64,000 bases of DNA from Apiospora phragmitis (taxonomy: Eukaryota; Ascomycota; Sordariomycetes; Amphisphaeriales; Apiosporaceae), in the NCBI GenBank assembly GCA_038363925.1, contig JAQQWL010000003.1:124001-188000 (forward strand). The letters run 5' to 3'. Below the pieces are notes generated by a model, which did no database searches, was not told the DNA's origin, and saw only the letters and a program-made list of their open reading frames with translations. Below are positions 36,271 to 47,689 of this stretch, one piece after another. The first letter of the stretch is position 1, and each line of letters begins with the position of its first letter. Both the position numbers and the translations under genes were made by a program.

Positions 36271-36890
36271 TTATATCTTTACTACTTTACAAAAGCCGCC
36301 GTACGGCCCCGCCGAAGTATTCTCACGGTATCGTAAAATGCGGCCTCGACGTTTATACCATACTTTACCGAAGTCTCGACAAATCCGCAGCCCAGCTCGA
36401 GCGTAAGAGCATGGCCCTCTTAGGTCGAGACCGCTCGCTCCGATTCGACATCGCACTTATTCTTAATAAGTAGTATAGGGCCGAGGTGATATAGATCTAG
36501 TGATTCCTTCGTTTATTAAATATTCGCGTAGAGATCTCGTACGTTCGAAAAAAACGATCTAAAAGTAATGCTATATATTAAAAAGAAGCTTTAGCCGTAT
36601 TATATTTATTAATCACGCAGTATAGAATAATCTTTTTAGCCGGCAATATCTAGGACTTAGACTACGCATACCCGTTTATTAACAACGACTTGTTTCTAGT
36701 ATAAATCTTTAATAGTAAGATTATATTACGGGACAGCAAAGTATTAATTAATATAAGATATAGGTAAGATTCGGGAACAATTTACCGTTAAAACAAAGTG
36801 GTATATATAGAACTAGATTACAAGTACGGTTTTCCCGACACCTTCTTCTCCTAATAAAACCAGCCTATAAAGTAGTAATACGAAAGACAT
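36271..36890 (-). pseudogene. Ras-family small GTPase, RIP-killed
   Basis: Ras GTPases are membrane-anchored molecular switches. ATG at 36,890 gives MSFVLLLYRLVLLGEEGVGK and TVLV, a complete G1/P-loop. After a decayed intron come YNLTIKDLY (YDPTIED of Ras), the G3 box as LDIAG-TAG-KDYSILRD, G4 as NKCDVESERAV (about 36,455) and G5 as FVETSVKYGINVE (about 36,380). Stops replace Gln and Trp. G3 has lost its catalytic Gln to TAG, and the intron acceptor is AA where AG is expected. The C-terminus runs into stops near 36,271; a CAAX box is not secure (a CLVL string lies beyond, near 36,225). Confidence 0.8.
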
Positions 36891-37231
36891 CGCGAAACCG
36901 TAGCTTAGTTAACGACGAGAGTCGGCATCGACGAAATTATTACGAATCACGGTATAAATAGGACACTATATACGTATCGGTCCTAACGTGTATTATTATT
37001 ATTTATCGTCCACTTATAAATTAATACTCATCCGTCCGCCGAATCTAAAACCCCAACCGCTCCCCTTATACCATTTTCGACGTAGAGGGCCGATTCACAA
37101 CGGAGTCAGAATTATCCAATATAACTCTATTTCTGCAGCATCTATACCAAGCTCAAAGATTCGCATACGCTTTTCCGGTGCTTAAGCTCGAAAAGTTTCG
37201 CGGGCTATTTTCAATCCCAAGTTTTATTAGC
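36891..37231. repeat. Repeat copy between the Ras remnant and the next gene
   Basis: 37,080-37,215 holds a diverged copy of the 33-38 kb repeat: GGCCGATTCACAACGGAGTC, then TGCTTAAGCTCGAAAAG and GGGCTATTTTC, the latter found inverted at 33,300-33,335. 36,891-37,079 is TpA-rich with nothing else. Confidence 0.5.
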
Positions 37232-37735
37232 CTAATTGTGATTCAGAATCGGAACCGTCGCGCAAGTGGCACTGAGAGACGGAATGGACGCCGGACGGAC
37301 AGCTTGTGATGCTGCCCATGTTCTGGTGCGCAGGACAGAGCCTGATGTTACCACCGCTCCGCTGGTACCGTTCTGGTAGAGATCGGTCGCCTCGGAGCCT
37401 GAACCGTCCAGCAGCGTATTCTGCATCCGTTGAGAGCTCGAAGATCCTCCCGCGCTATTTGCGGCCCTGGCTTCATAGCCTGCAGGCATGTTGGCCCTAC
37501 TATTAAAGTGCAGAGTCGGAAGAGTAGCAATAGCGCACTAGAGCAGTAGCGCAACCAGCGGGCCAGGTCTAGAACCTACCGCAGTTAGCGTAGATAGGTC
37601 GATGCTTACTTTCGGGTCCCTCCAATTCTTAAGTAATAATAGGGGGCCGAAATAACCATTCTGGTCCGCACAACCGTAGTCTCCCATTTCACCCTTTTCG
37701 ACGTGGTGCGCCGATTCGAATAGAGCGAGAATCAT
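37232..37735 (-). pseudogene. Ser/Gly-rich protein encoded by the 33-38 kb repeat family
   Basis: One minus frame of 168 codons with a single internal TAG (after GPLVALLL). It reads MILALFESAHHVEKGEMGDY, DPKVSIDLSTLTAVGSRPG, CAIATLPTLHFNSRANMP, then a Ser/Gly/Thr-rich tail (AGGSSSSQRMQNTLLDGSG). Partial copies of the same text occur at 33,405-33,480 (ESAHFEK) and, as the CAIATLPTL block, at 37,750-37,910 and 33,560-33,690. No known domain. As the coding text is shared among copies, this may be the protein of a small dispersed element or a local gene family. Confidence 0.45.
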
Positions 37736-37930
37736 CCAGTAACATACTATACAATACTACTTTCTGCTATATCAGCTCGAATATACCTACGGGTTATTTC
37801 CGGTCTTAACTACTATTAGTCCCTGCTACTATAGGGTCGCAGGGTCGGAAGAGTAGCAATAGCGTACTAGTACAATAGGGGGCAATATAAGCACAGAATC
37901 AATTCGCAACCCCGCGCTATGAATCCAAAT
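37736..37930 (-). repeat. Further partial copy of the 33-38 kb repeat
   Basis: Carries CTATATCAGCTCGAATATAC and GTCGGAAGAGTAGCAATAGC in the same order as 33,560-33,690 and, for the second block, 37,515-37,540. It sits directly upstream of the previous copy, in tandem. Confidence 0.55.
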
Positions 37931-38950
37931 CCTTATATTATCCCGCGTAATATATACCTGCCGCCTAAAAGGATAATCTGCCTTATTATTTAGCCACGTC
38001 TCATTCCTACTAGCCGAGCCGGGCTATGTCCTGCTTTTCCGACTTGCTACAGAGTACCAGTTACAAATTTCTATCCTTCGGGTATCCTGCAGCTACCTCA
38101 CAATAGTATATAACGGCTGGACCGGTAAAGTTAAGTATTAATCCATTACTTTCGAATTAGCTAGAAACACGGCTCGAAATACTATCAAGTAAGCATAAAT
38201 CTAGACTATGTATAGGCCTCGAAGTATTCGTATTTACCAGCATCATCTGTTCTCTCGTCCTGGAGAGCTGCCTCTAATACAAGACCACAAAGAAGGCGTG
38301 AGACTCGCTCCGTTATATCTACCGAGCTTGACCGTCCGTGTCTTCTAAGAAGGAAGGGGCCATCAGGTTCCGAGCGCGGAGGCTGGTTGCATTGACTCTA
38401 TGGACGAAGGCCCCGATTAGAGGTACAAGGCTAAATCTAATAGCCTGCCGATACCTACGGCACAGGCGGAGTGGTTAGATTAGGGGTGATTAATGCCCAA
38501 ACGTGCGCTGGGAAACAAACGGTCGAAATAGAGCCCTGCGTATGTGGTGGGTAGAGGTAGCTGCTATAAATTAACCTAGTCTATATTACTTTCGTATTAA
38601 ACTAATTCTCACTATAAACTGACAGGCTTATATTACCCTAATAACTCCTTCGCCGAGTTCTAATATCTATATTCCATAAGATTTAGAAGGGGAAGAAAGT
38701 GTCAGCTATTAGGGCTCGCAGATTCTGGGGCGATGGAGATTGTTTTGTATCGAAATTTGCTATAGGGCGTGTTAACAAATCCCTGAACGCTTAGCGATGC
38801 GCAGCCGCGAGGTTAACTTTAAAAAATTTAATGTAACTGACTTGCCGCGACTTTAAAATTTACCGGGGAAGTACGTCTATACGATGTATCGCCTAGATTA
38901 GTCCCGCATTCTTATATCTACTAGAAGTTACACTAAGAAATTGTGTTACT
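37931..38950. other. Decayed DNA, nothing definable
   Basis: TpA-rich sequence with a more GC-rich patch at 38,240-38,560, in which I recognise no protein, RNA or repeat. Confidence 0.4.
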
Positions 38951-40430
38951 ATCCCAAAAGAAGCGAAACGATAAGATACAGGAGCTTAAACAGAAATTGG
39001 CCAAGTATAAAGCTTTGCAAGCTTTATGTAATAGCTTAGAGCACGACCAAGAAGAGGTGGGAAGCGACTACCATGGCTAGGAAATGAAATACCGTTCCTC
39101 TTACTAAAAATATTCTTTACAAAGCCAGATAGATAAAATAAGCATTACAGTTTATGAATAGCCGCTTCCGGATAATAAACACAAAGCCCATAGTGTTGTC
39201 TTTGAATTGCGAGTCCCCGCCGTTATTAGCGACTGACGTCGGGTAACCATGACTCTGCTGATCGACTTGTTCCGAGATAGTTACCGAGTTTTTAGCAGCT
39301 CTGGTAGGCTCTATTCGCTTTGTAACTACGCCGACCTCACTATAATAGTCGGGAAGGGATAGTCGGGACGGTTAGGCCTTAGATCGTCTAACAAACCTTT
39401 CGTTAATTCCCATTATCGCGAGTAATTAGTTTCGGAAGCGTCAACGGCGACGATATGCAAGAAACATGGGTGCTAATATTCTTACTACGATACTAACCAT
39501 ATTTTCTTAGTGTCGGAGATAATCGGGGGCTCGAAGATTCCCTTAAATTGTTCCTTCGTAGTTGCGTTAAAGCTCCCGTTGCCAAACTGGATTCGTGGGT
39601 ACTCTTATATATCTAACGAGGTCATTACTAAACAATCGTTATACCCTTTAAACTGTAAGTATACAGATCAAACTTGTCTTTACATAGTTATTAACGTTTC
39701 TCGCAGTGGACCTAAGTGAATTCAGAGCAATCGGACATATACGCTCGGGAGCGCGCATCTAATAGCAGAATATCTTAGTATAACTCTACGCGCCCACGGT
39801 CGATTTTAATAATATCGAGACCGCTCTAATAGTTTTATAAGCGATTAGGGAGAGTGGCCCGTATTATAACAACCCAGAATCCCACCTACGCGATTCCTAT
39901 ACTATTATCCAAGATAAGGACTTTGCTCGCAAGCTTCTTAGCGGTTTTAAAGCTACCCTCCTACGTTTCAAGGAAAACTGGGAATGTAACATTGCTCTAT
40001 TCACTCTCACGAGTCTCTACAACAGAGTAATGTCCCTCGTAAACAGCAAGACAGTCTGGTTAGCTTGTTGCGACTTCACCCGCCAAGTCAGGTCAGTCGC
40101 ACGTGACTAGGCCGGCAAGCTATTAATAAAGCGAGCCGATTCTGATTCGGAAGTCGAGAAGAAAGATCTCCATAATCGTATCTTGGCCATGGCCCTTATT
40201 AATAGCAGCACGTTCAATACCGATATATAGTATACAGCCCGGGTGCTCAACGATAATCAGTCGGTAACCGAGTTCCTTGAAGCATCGATCCTGATTCACG
40301 ATCATCACCCTATACACGCGTGCACCTTGTTACCGGTGGCCTTGGTTTCGCTCCAGGCATGGCGAAAGCTTTACTACCGATACGAAGCGGCTATTCTTAT
40401 CTATATCGCCATCGATCGGAGTTGCCTTAA
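38951..40430 (+). pseudogene. Middle segment of a DUF6606/DUF3638-type giant fungal protein
   Basis: This family of about 3,000-residue fungal proteins carries DUF6606, DUF3638 and DUF3645 and is often annotated as ubiquitin hydrolase; its function is not well established. Conserved text in family order: IQELKQKLAKYKALQALCNS (38,970-39,030), LPDNKHKAHSVVFELRVPA (39,165-39,225), SGRLYSLCNYADL (39,300-39,337), SSNKPFVNSHYRE (39,385-39,425), FARKLLSGFKATLLRFKENW (39,920-39,980), SLYNRVMSLV (40,010-40,040), STFNTDI (40,207-40,229) and QAWRKLYYRYEAA (40,353-40,390). Stops are mainly at Gln and Trp sites. Both ends are cut: neither the N-terminal DUF6606 start nor the C-terminal catalytic-like part is here. 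Confidence 0.7.
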
Positions 40431-40745
40431 TCGAGCTGTTATTATGGTTATTACTATTTTTATGGCATTAGTTCTGGGTTACCTCCGTTCCCCCTATCCC
40501 AGCGAGCCTATCGTTAGAGATGGGTAATGTTTCCTGATCGCCATAGGATGACGCCTTATCCTGGCGGGGAAGTGTATCATTCTTGTCTCCGTCGTCTCTA
40601 TGCCGATCTTGTCCCTCTTACGTAAGTAAACGAGGACCTACTGGTCGGAGAGAATGATTATAGAACTATAGTGACTCTACTCAGATATTAAGGAAGGTTG
40701 TTTTATATATAATAGGTTATGGCCAGCTAAAGCGAGCCTCTTATC
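40428..40745 (+). repeat. Direct repeat, copy A
   Basis: Matches 47,690-48,040 in the same orientation. Shared blocks include TTCTGGGTTACCTCCGTTCC, ATGTTTCCTGATCGC and GTAAGTAAACGAGG. As protein both read ALVLGYLRSP and CFLIAIG, hydrophobic text with a stop in the same place. The 5' limit coincides with the end of the DUF6606 similarity. Confidence 0.75.
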
Positions 40746-42884
40746 TTAGCTGGGCTTCACTATTACCGAAGGTAATTAATTTGTCAACGCGAGTTTATCC
40801 ACCTAAATCCATTCCTTGCCGCCGATACTAGAGCCTCAAGAGAAAGGTTAGTCGACGAATGATATATTATCGCAAAGGCTGACAGATGGAACAGTGCCGG
40901 TATGTTAAAGGGCTCGGGTGTCCACGCTGTGAAGCTTAATCTATTAAATGCTTGCCGGTGTATGATGTCATAAGACCGTTTAATAAGTGTATATACCATT
41001 TATTTTTATATCCTGTTTTCGTTATAGCCTAAGCTTACTGGTCTTTTAGGGAAGAATAATGAGTATGAATTAGCCTTTCTCTTGCCTCGAGTTAACGTAT
41101 TAAGCCGGGTACGAATCGCGTAAGTGTGTTATTTCATGGATGGGCCACGTCTCGAGCTCCCCTGCGTGAGGTTTATTCTGAGCGATAAGAATTAGATCCA
41201 AGTCTTTTTAAAAAATTAGTCTAGCTGGTTTTTTACCTATACTAGCGCCTATAGTATAGAGGGTTATAGTGTAGATATTACCGAATATATTTCGGTATAT
41301 AGCTATTACACTTTATACCTAGGTAAGAATTAACCGTCGCTAGTCTCGTTCTTCTTTCATTTAGTAGAGCATTACCTTTATATAAGCAGCTCGTCCTATA
41401 CGAGTAGAGGTGATACTGAGCTTAAAAGGTACCGATAATTAAAAACTGCCACTAGTTATACACGTCAATACGCCTCATGCTCGAGCCCCCTAAGTTCAGT
41501 GGACAGGACGTTTTAGATATGGAAATCGTTATAGAACCGACATCGCCCTGGTTTAATCAACGGATTGTACCCCGTATAATAAAGAGTCAGCTTATTCATT
41601 TTTATAAATTGAACGTGATTCGATTAGATCGATCTATTAATTACTAGAGACGATAAGGCTTCTAAAACCTTGTTATACAAGTTCTGGTCTACTTCTTCTT
41701 ACTATATACACGAGAACTGGACGCTAGTCGCAATATTTACTAAAGTCGTTATATCAATAATATACCACATCCTGTTCTAGTGCCAAGATAAGTAACTAAC
41801 TGTTTTCAGGAGCACTTTTAGCAGTATCCTTCCACGCCTAGGTATCTGCTGGACGAAGCAACCGCTTCCTATAAGCAGTTACTGTCGGAATAGAAACAGG
41901 CTGGAGGTAACTAGGCAATTGAAACGTATTCGAAAGCCAACCAGCTTATGTCTATCCTGTGGGCAAAGGTCTCAGCCTGGAGTTAGTTAGTATAAGCCCC
42001 AAGCTGTACATTTGTGGTTAATTAATCAAATTCTAGAATCGCAAAATCTTATAGGACAGACGCCTATTTCTTAGTATGTTGATGGTTAGGCGCAATCGAT
42101 CATATTTATAATTAACTCCTTAATGTTTCTTAACGATACGGATAACTTTATTCGGGAACTATTTATACTTTAATAATACGATTCGGGTTACTACTAATTA
42201 ACTAGTTTGTTTCCTTTATCCGCTGACGCCTTGCTGTTATTAAACCCGCCTATAATTATTTTAAACAAACCTTTTATATATTTATACCCTTCCGAACGTG
42301 ATTGCCTGCTAATTGAGACATTATTGAATTTATTACAGTGCTGTTTCAGATAGTTTTCCAGCTTCATATCGCGAGCCTCCTAAAAGTCGACGTTACTAGC
42401 AACTGGCCGAGGTTGTCTCGGGGACGAAGCTTGGCCTTCGCCGTTAAGAAGCAGGATGTGATTCGGTTTTTAGACCTATTATAATAAGCATTTATCAGCT
42501 TATAAGAAACGTTACTAACTAATCGCTTAAACTAGAGAAGCTGCTCTATATTCTTTAGAAAGCCCCGCATTACGACCCACTGCCCATCTTTAATCTTATC
42601 GAGCTTCTTCTTTAGTAAGTTAATAACCGTATGTACTATAACTTCGATATTCTCCCTAAAGCATTATTAAAGGTATTAGGCAAGATGAAATCCTTGGTCC
42701 GCCGAGGACTTATGTAGAATGTCGTTGAGGGATATAGTTTGGCACTCGAAGTCCTTAGCTAAGCAGGTAGATATATTCTTATATAATATGTCGTCGCCTA
42801 GGTATATGGGTTAGAAGATAGAGGAACGTATAAATATAGGAGCGCTTACTAAGGAAAAAGACGATAGGGTAGCGCTGCGCCTCT
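40746..42884. other. RIP-degraded DNA, possible Gag-like remnant
   Basis: Plus text near 41,480-41,590 (EPPKFSGQDVLDMEIVIEPT) and 41,910-42,060 (YSKANQLMSILWAKVSAWS, SNSRIAKSYRTDAYFLV) could derive from a retroelement Gag or a host gene; I cannot decide. Minus frame 40,784-40,999 is open and unassigned. The remainder is TpA-rich. Confidence 0.3.
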
Positions 42885-43495
42885 TTTAATCGCTATACCT
42901 GCCGTTCCTTCCGCAAGAGTTCTAGTAGTCGTTATCCTTTTACGGATATGATTTTTATCGATAGTCCTTGAAATTTATTAAAGTCTCCTAAACGATAGAC
43001 CTGTTCATACTCTTGCGCCTGTATAATGCATTCTAGCTTATCGACTTCTTTAACCTATCGCCCTTCGGGCGTCTTGCCGTTTTCGTAGTTATCCTAAGCT
43101 TTAACTATCTCCTCTGCATACTTTTGATTATGGCGACCGAGCAGAGCTTTAAGATACTGGAAGGCAGAAGTCTCTAGTAATTTCTTTTTCTTTAATATCG
43201 GTTAGCACTCGTCGTTAAAACATTTGATATCTCACTTTTCGGAACGTCGGCGTATGTTGGAATATCTCCAACTATCGACTCGCCTAAATCATAGACTAAG
43301 CCGATAAAGATACATCTTAATCGATTTAAGCCAGGCTATAACAGGTGAGCATAAAACGTGAAGTGAAAGTATTATGGAACTGACTGGCGTGCACCTAACA
43401 AGTAAAGCTATTCGAAAAGAATGGCTTACAACGCTTTCGGGATACTTCACGTTTCTTAACCACCTAGTCCGGGGTAAATACTTAACTACCTCCAA
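42885..43495 (-). pseudogene. HD-domain 5'-deoxynucleotidase (HDDC2/YfbR-like), RIP-killed
   Basis: HDDC2-type enzymes are metal-dependent phosphohydrolases that dephosphorylate deoxynucleoside monophosphates. From 43,495 the minus strand reads RTRWLRNVKYPESVVSHSF, the family N-terminal motif with its metal-binding His. In a shifted frame near 43,305-43,245 comes VYDLGESIVGDIPTYADVP, where the catalytic HD has become YD (43,288-43,293), a C-to-T change. Back in the first frame: FQYLKALLG, AEEIVKA-TAG-DNYENGKTPEGR and VKEVDKLECIIQAQEYEQVY (about 43,130-43,000), ending YRLGDFNKFQGL. The frame changes mean lost introns or indels. Family length and motif order fit well. Confidence 0.75.
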
Positions 43496-44864
43496 GATAT
43501 AATAGAAATCTAGGAGCGCTCCGTTTTTCTATACGACTCTAAAAGGGGTGCTACGTGCCTGCGCGTACGAACCCCTTTTTTTGTTTCATTAAGAGGGGTA
43601 TACGATGCCCCTCACAGTTAGCATTAGAAATAGAGAAAATAATAAATAATAAGAATATAGCAGAATAACCCCCCGATTGAAACCGGAACCCATTTATACG
43701 TACGTACGAGAAGCCCATTTAATATCTAGCGTTAACGTAAACTCCATCCGCCGTTTTACCAATTGGCTTATGTCCACACCTTGGTCTCCCGCCAGCATAA
43801 ATAGGAGTCTCCTTTCTCTTATCATAATCTTGTACCTGCGACCTGGAGCTGCCTCCTTTTCAACCTTCGTCCTTTCCGACACAGAGCGCCAGCGGATCCT
43901 CATCGTCATCTCGCCTAGCATCTCTGGCTTTGCTTCTCTCTCTCGCTCCCTCTTGACTCCTTGTCTCAGGTCGCATCGAGCCATGCATTTGACTTCCCCT
44001 ATTGGCTCCTGCCGCTGGCCGGCCAGACTTACCATTCCTATCTGCACCTATTATAATTTCAACTCAACAGTATTCGTTAATATACTCTGTGCTGAGTAAC
44101 TGCCATGGTTCCCAGGCTATACCAAATGTTGCTTTACTATCCCCCTACGCCTGCACGCTCCCATGAGCGAAAGGTTCTCCTTCGTGTCCTCTGAGGCGCA
44201 AGGGGGTGTGCCTAGCAGATCGCAGCGCAGTCTACATATATTGCCAGTCTCGACCAGTCACGAAACTGCCGCATGTGTCGATAAGCTATCGGGAGAGGAG
44301 GCATATCACACGGCAGCCTCTTTCCTGCATATCTTTGCCTAAGGCGTCTTAGTTATTGACTAGGCCTTGACTAGAGACAGGCTGTCCGCTATGTTGGCAG
44401 CAGCCGGTCCGAATAACGATGTTAGTTGCGTCAAGCTATGCAGGGGGCATCACATGGAAGATATGGTACTACCTGATACAACTCTTGTGTGGCAGTGTTC
44501 TAGGCAGCAGGCACCGGGGACAGCGACATGGAGGCGGGGAGGAAGCCGCGGCGACATAGTGGAATTAGGACGTGCCCCTGAGAGCCAAGGGGCGAGCTTG
44601 GCTCCAGTGAGGGCAGTAGAGGCAGGCAACCGGACAGAGCGAGCCCAGGCTGACGTGGCCTGGGCCCTTCCAGCTGTCTTAGCTAACATGGCAGACAGTT
44701 ATCGCGGTTCTGACATTAATCCGACCGAAACAATATCGCAAGAACTCGGCGTAACCAAGATCCTTGGAGCTCCCAGCGCGCTTCCTATCTGTTTCCGATA
44801 ACCTCGTCCCTTCCTCTTAGCCCCATCACCCTAGCCCGCTACCCAACGAGCTCCCCGTCCCCGT
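43496..44864. other. Relatively RIP-free island with long open frames
   Basis: From about 43,680 to 44,830 CpA is common and TpA less frequent than elsewhere. Plus frames 43,677-44,099 (140 codons) and 44,367-44,801 (144 codons) are open. The minus strand at 43,694-44,047 is also open and Arg/Glu-rich. I recognise no domain in any of them, so I do not call a gene. It could hold the divergent promoter of the HD-domain gene or unique intergenic DNA. 43,496-43,676 is the immediate upstream side of that gene. Confidence 0.35.
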
Positions 44865-45885
44865 CCTAATGCCTGGCCAGGCGAAGAGCGCAGCCTTAGA
44901 AGCGTTAGAAGAGCTTCTCCGAGCGCACACCTAGCCTTTATACGATAAGAAAACTAAGGCCAAAGCAGCCGTGGCGGAGGCCCAAGAATACGCGAGCAGA
45001 TTAGCGACCGAAATAGGAGTAGAATAAGAGTACGTTCGTAAAATAGAAAAAGAAAAGAAAAATAAGTTCGGCAGCTCGATCAAGCTCGGGACACGGTAAT
45101 ACTCGTAGTGAAAGTATATAGGAAAGCCGAACAAGATAAACTAGAAATAGAGTAGATACTCGTAGAGGAACGATAATATACCGAGACACTGGTACTAGAG
45201 AAGGTCGAAGCGTACGAGGAGGTTCGGAGGTTAACCCATCGTATTAAAAAGCTGGAACAAGAGATTCAGGAGAAGATAAAGCAGGCCGAGCAAGCTATAA
45301 AAGCAAAGAACGAGGCGATAAGTCGCGCGGAAAGAGTAGAGAGTGATAAGAGCTCCGTAAACGAGAAAGCCCTCCTAGCGCTTAGCTCGGCCAATAATTA
45401 AAAGAGAGCGTGCTAAAGAGGTAGAAAAGGACCTTAAGCACGCTCTGCACAGGTAGAATGAACAGGAGAAGGAAATTGAGCGCTTGAGAGTAGAAAAGGC
45501 TAGAGGAAACGGCAGAGTGAGAAAGGGGTGCGTCCGTACTTATTCACTTCAATATTTAGGTTTCTATCCACCCTACGGCAAATATACACGATGTTCGGCC
45601 AGGATCTTGCTCTATAAAGTATATCCGGTATAAGGAGCAGAATATAATATCGAATTACGAGATCGCGATTATACTAGAGATAATTTATAAAAAGACTTTT
45701 AACCAAGAAGAATTATCTATTATTGGACAAAATTTTAAGAAGCATATATTTCGAACTATTACCGCAAGCGAATATAATAGCCTATTCGAAGCAGAAGTAG
45801 ACGGGCCGATAATACTGGTCCTATGGCAGAAGTTCTACGAATTTATTACGGAGGTTACCGCTAGGATCCGCGGTATTTCAAAATA
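44865..45885 (+). pseudogene. Long coiled-coil protein remnant
   Basis: Plus-strand text shifts among frames but is continuous in style: KKTKAKAAVAEAQEYASRL (near 44,950), LVLEKVEAYEEVRRLTHRIK (45,193-45,252), KLEQEIQEKIKQAEQAIKAK, AISRAERVESDKSSVNEKAL, LKHALHR, then a C-terminal globular-looking block NYEIAIILEIIYKKTFNQEE and KKHIFRTITASEYNSLF, ending at TAA near 45,883. Roughly 300 residues originally. Repeated Lys/Glu heptads point to a coiled coil. Family unknown. Several TAG/TAA codons fall at likely Gln sites. Confidence 0.5.
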
Positions 45886-46073
45886 AAATAAAAGGGGGCT
45901 AGGTTAATTCTTATATATTCTAGTTCTCACGTACTAATAGTAATAATTTATTATTAAGTATTTATTTCTAGTTCGAAAGCTTCTATTTTAAAGTATTTAT
46001 TCTCCTTAATACTTTTAGGACTGAAATTTAGAATTACAGCGGAACACCTATATATGTCTGCCTAATTCCATAG

Positions 46074-46743
46074 TTAATCCGCCCGAGGCGGAGATATTGA
46101 ACATGGCATGTTAGCTGGGCCAGCCGGTTCCGAAGTAGTAGTTATGTCTTTGGTAGCGAATTCAGGTAGGGTAGATATATCGGAAATGGGCTTAACCGCA
46201 GGAGTAGATTTATCGGGTGCTTCGATAAAAGGATTAGCTTCAGGCTCCGGGGTTGGTCCCGTAATGGGCTTAGTAGGTGTAGTCGCAGGAAGGACGTCAG
46301 CTCCTAGGTAATGTTTTAGCGTATGATCCGTTACATAATAAGTGATTAACCAGGGGTCAGCTAGTCCGGTCAAAGTATAGGCCCTATCTTGAGTTAACGA
46401 GTCGGCTGCTTTTTAGGCTTCATCTTTATTCCAAACCGCAAACGGCGTATTCGGGCTGCGAAAGGTGAGAACAACGTCTCCGTTAAGGTTAAACTCGTAA
46501 TATTCTCCTCTATACTAAGGATATATAGGGAAAATACACCTCTTTAAATAATACTTCGTAATTACTACGCTCCGAGTTTGAATAGACGGACAGGATAGAA
46601 ATCTTGCTAGGTAAATTCTCTAAACTATAAGGGAAGGCCAGCTCTGGAAGAGGTTCTAGAAGAGCAGACTTCTTCGTGGCGGCTCCCGACCCTTGGAATA
46701 GTAGGGTATGATAACCCTTATTCATAAATACGGGGTAGGACAT
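46074..46743 (-). pseudogene. Unrecognised protein with a BTB-like start motif
   Basis: From 46,743: MSYPVFMNKGYHTLLFQGSG and PYSLENLPSKISILSVYSNS, then in a shifted frame EYYEFNLNGDVVLTFRSPN and PFAVWNKDEA (46,505-46,415), DPWLITYYVTDHTLKHYLGA, and a long Pro/Thr/Glu-rich tail to 46,074. The GDVVLTFRSPNTPFAVW motif resembles the opening strand of fungal BTB/POZ proteins, but the rest does not continue as BTB, so I leave the product open. Confidence 0.4.
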
Positions 46744-47329
46744 TAAATACCGGGGTATAAGCCGCTCGTTAAGTAGCTACGTAACGGACCTCTACTTATA
46801 GCTAAATATGTAGCATATTAATTATGATGCGGCCCGAAGTAAGTCTCTAACATCTTATGTTTCTTATGCTAAACCAGCTAGCGTAAGTGGTGGTTAAAGG
46901 GCCCGTGGCTATCTCGGCGAATAGAGTCATAGACGACTCTTAATAACTAAGTACCAATACGTAGTCCCTTTATATTTACGGATTTAAATGTTATAACACA
47001 GTAGATAAGTAATAAAGAGGCTAAGCTACGCAGATGTGATACAAGTATTAATATAGTAATTAATAAACGTTATACGCCTAACTATATTAAACGAGCGGCC
47101 GCGTAATATTAAACGAACCCGCGATTACGTTTCTCGTTATACGTTTTAACAAGTAGCTTAAGAAAGTTAGAATATTAACTTATTATATTAGTAATAATTC
47201 GAAACACCTTACGGCAGACGTGGAATAAGTTAAGGGCCGAGCAACAAGTTACCAATCCTAGCTTATAATATTAGTAGCACGGTTCATATTTTTCATATTA
47301 TATAATTAATAGTACGAAAGTATCACTAC
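46744..47329. other. AT-rich decayed DNA
   Basis: TpA-rich sequence with no feature I can define. Confidence 0.5.
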
Positions 47330-47645
47330 CTCTAGGGCACCGCTTTCCGACTAATAATTAATAAAAGAGCGAGGGCAGAGCTTATAAAACGAATTAAAAC
47401 CAGCAGCAGAACAGGATCTAACTAGGCCCTAATCTTCGCCTTTTCGACGGCCTGCTTAGGCCTTGGAGAAGTTCCATTTGGTCATCCCACTCTTTCTCTA
47501 AGTACGTCTTAAGAAATATTTCACGGACCTCTAGTAAAGCGGTTCGTAGCAGGTCTTATAGCGAGACACTCGAAGGTTTCCAATAAACCTTAACCGTTAC
47601 CAACGCGCCTTTTTTGCCCACGTGCGCATTAGTGGTCTTCTCGTA
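47330..47645 (-). pseudogene. Unrecognised coding remnant
   Basis: Minus text reads YEKTTNAHVGKKGALVTVKV, YWKPSSVSL-stop-DLLRTALLE, REIFLKTYLEKEWDDQMELL and a basic RPSKRRR patch near 47,450. It is coherent in one frame with a stop at a likely Gln site. No family recognised. Confidence 0.4.
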
Positions 47646-47689
47646 CTCGTAAAAGCCAAAACTTGCCCCTGCTCGATAAACAAAAAGAG

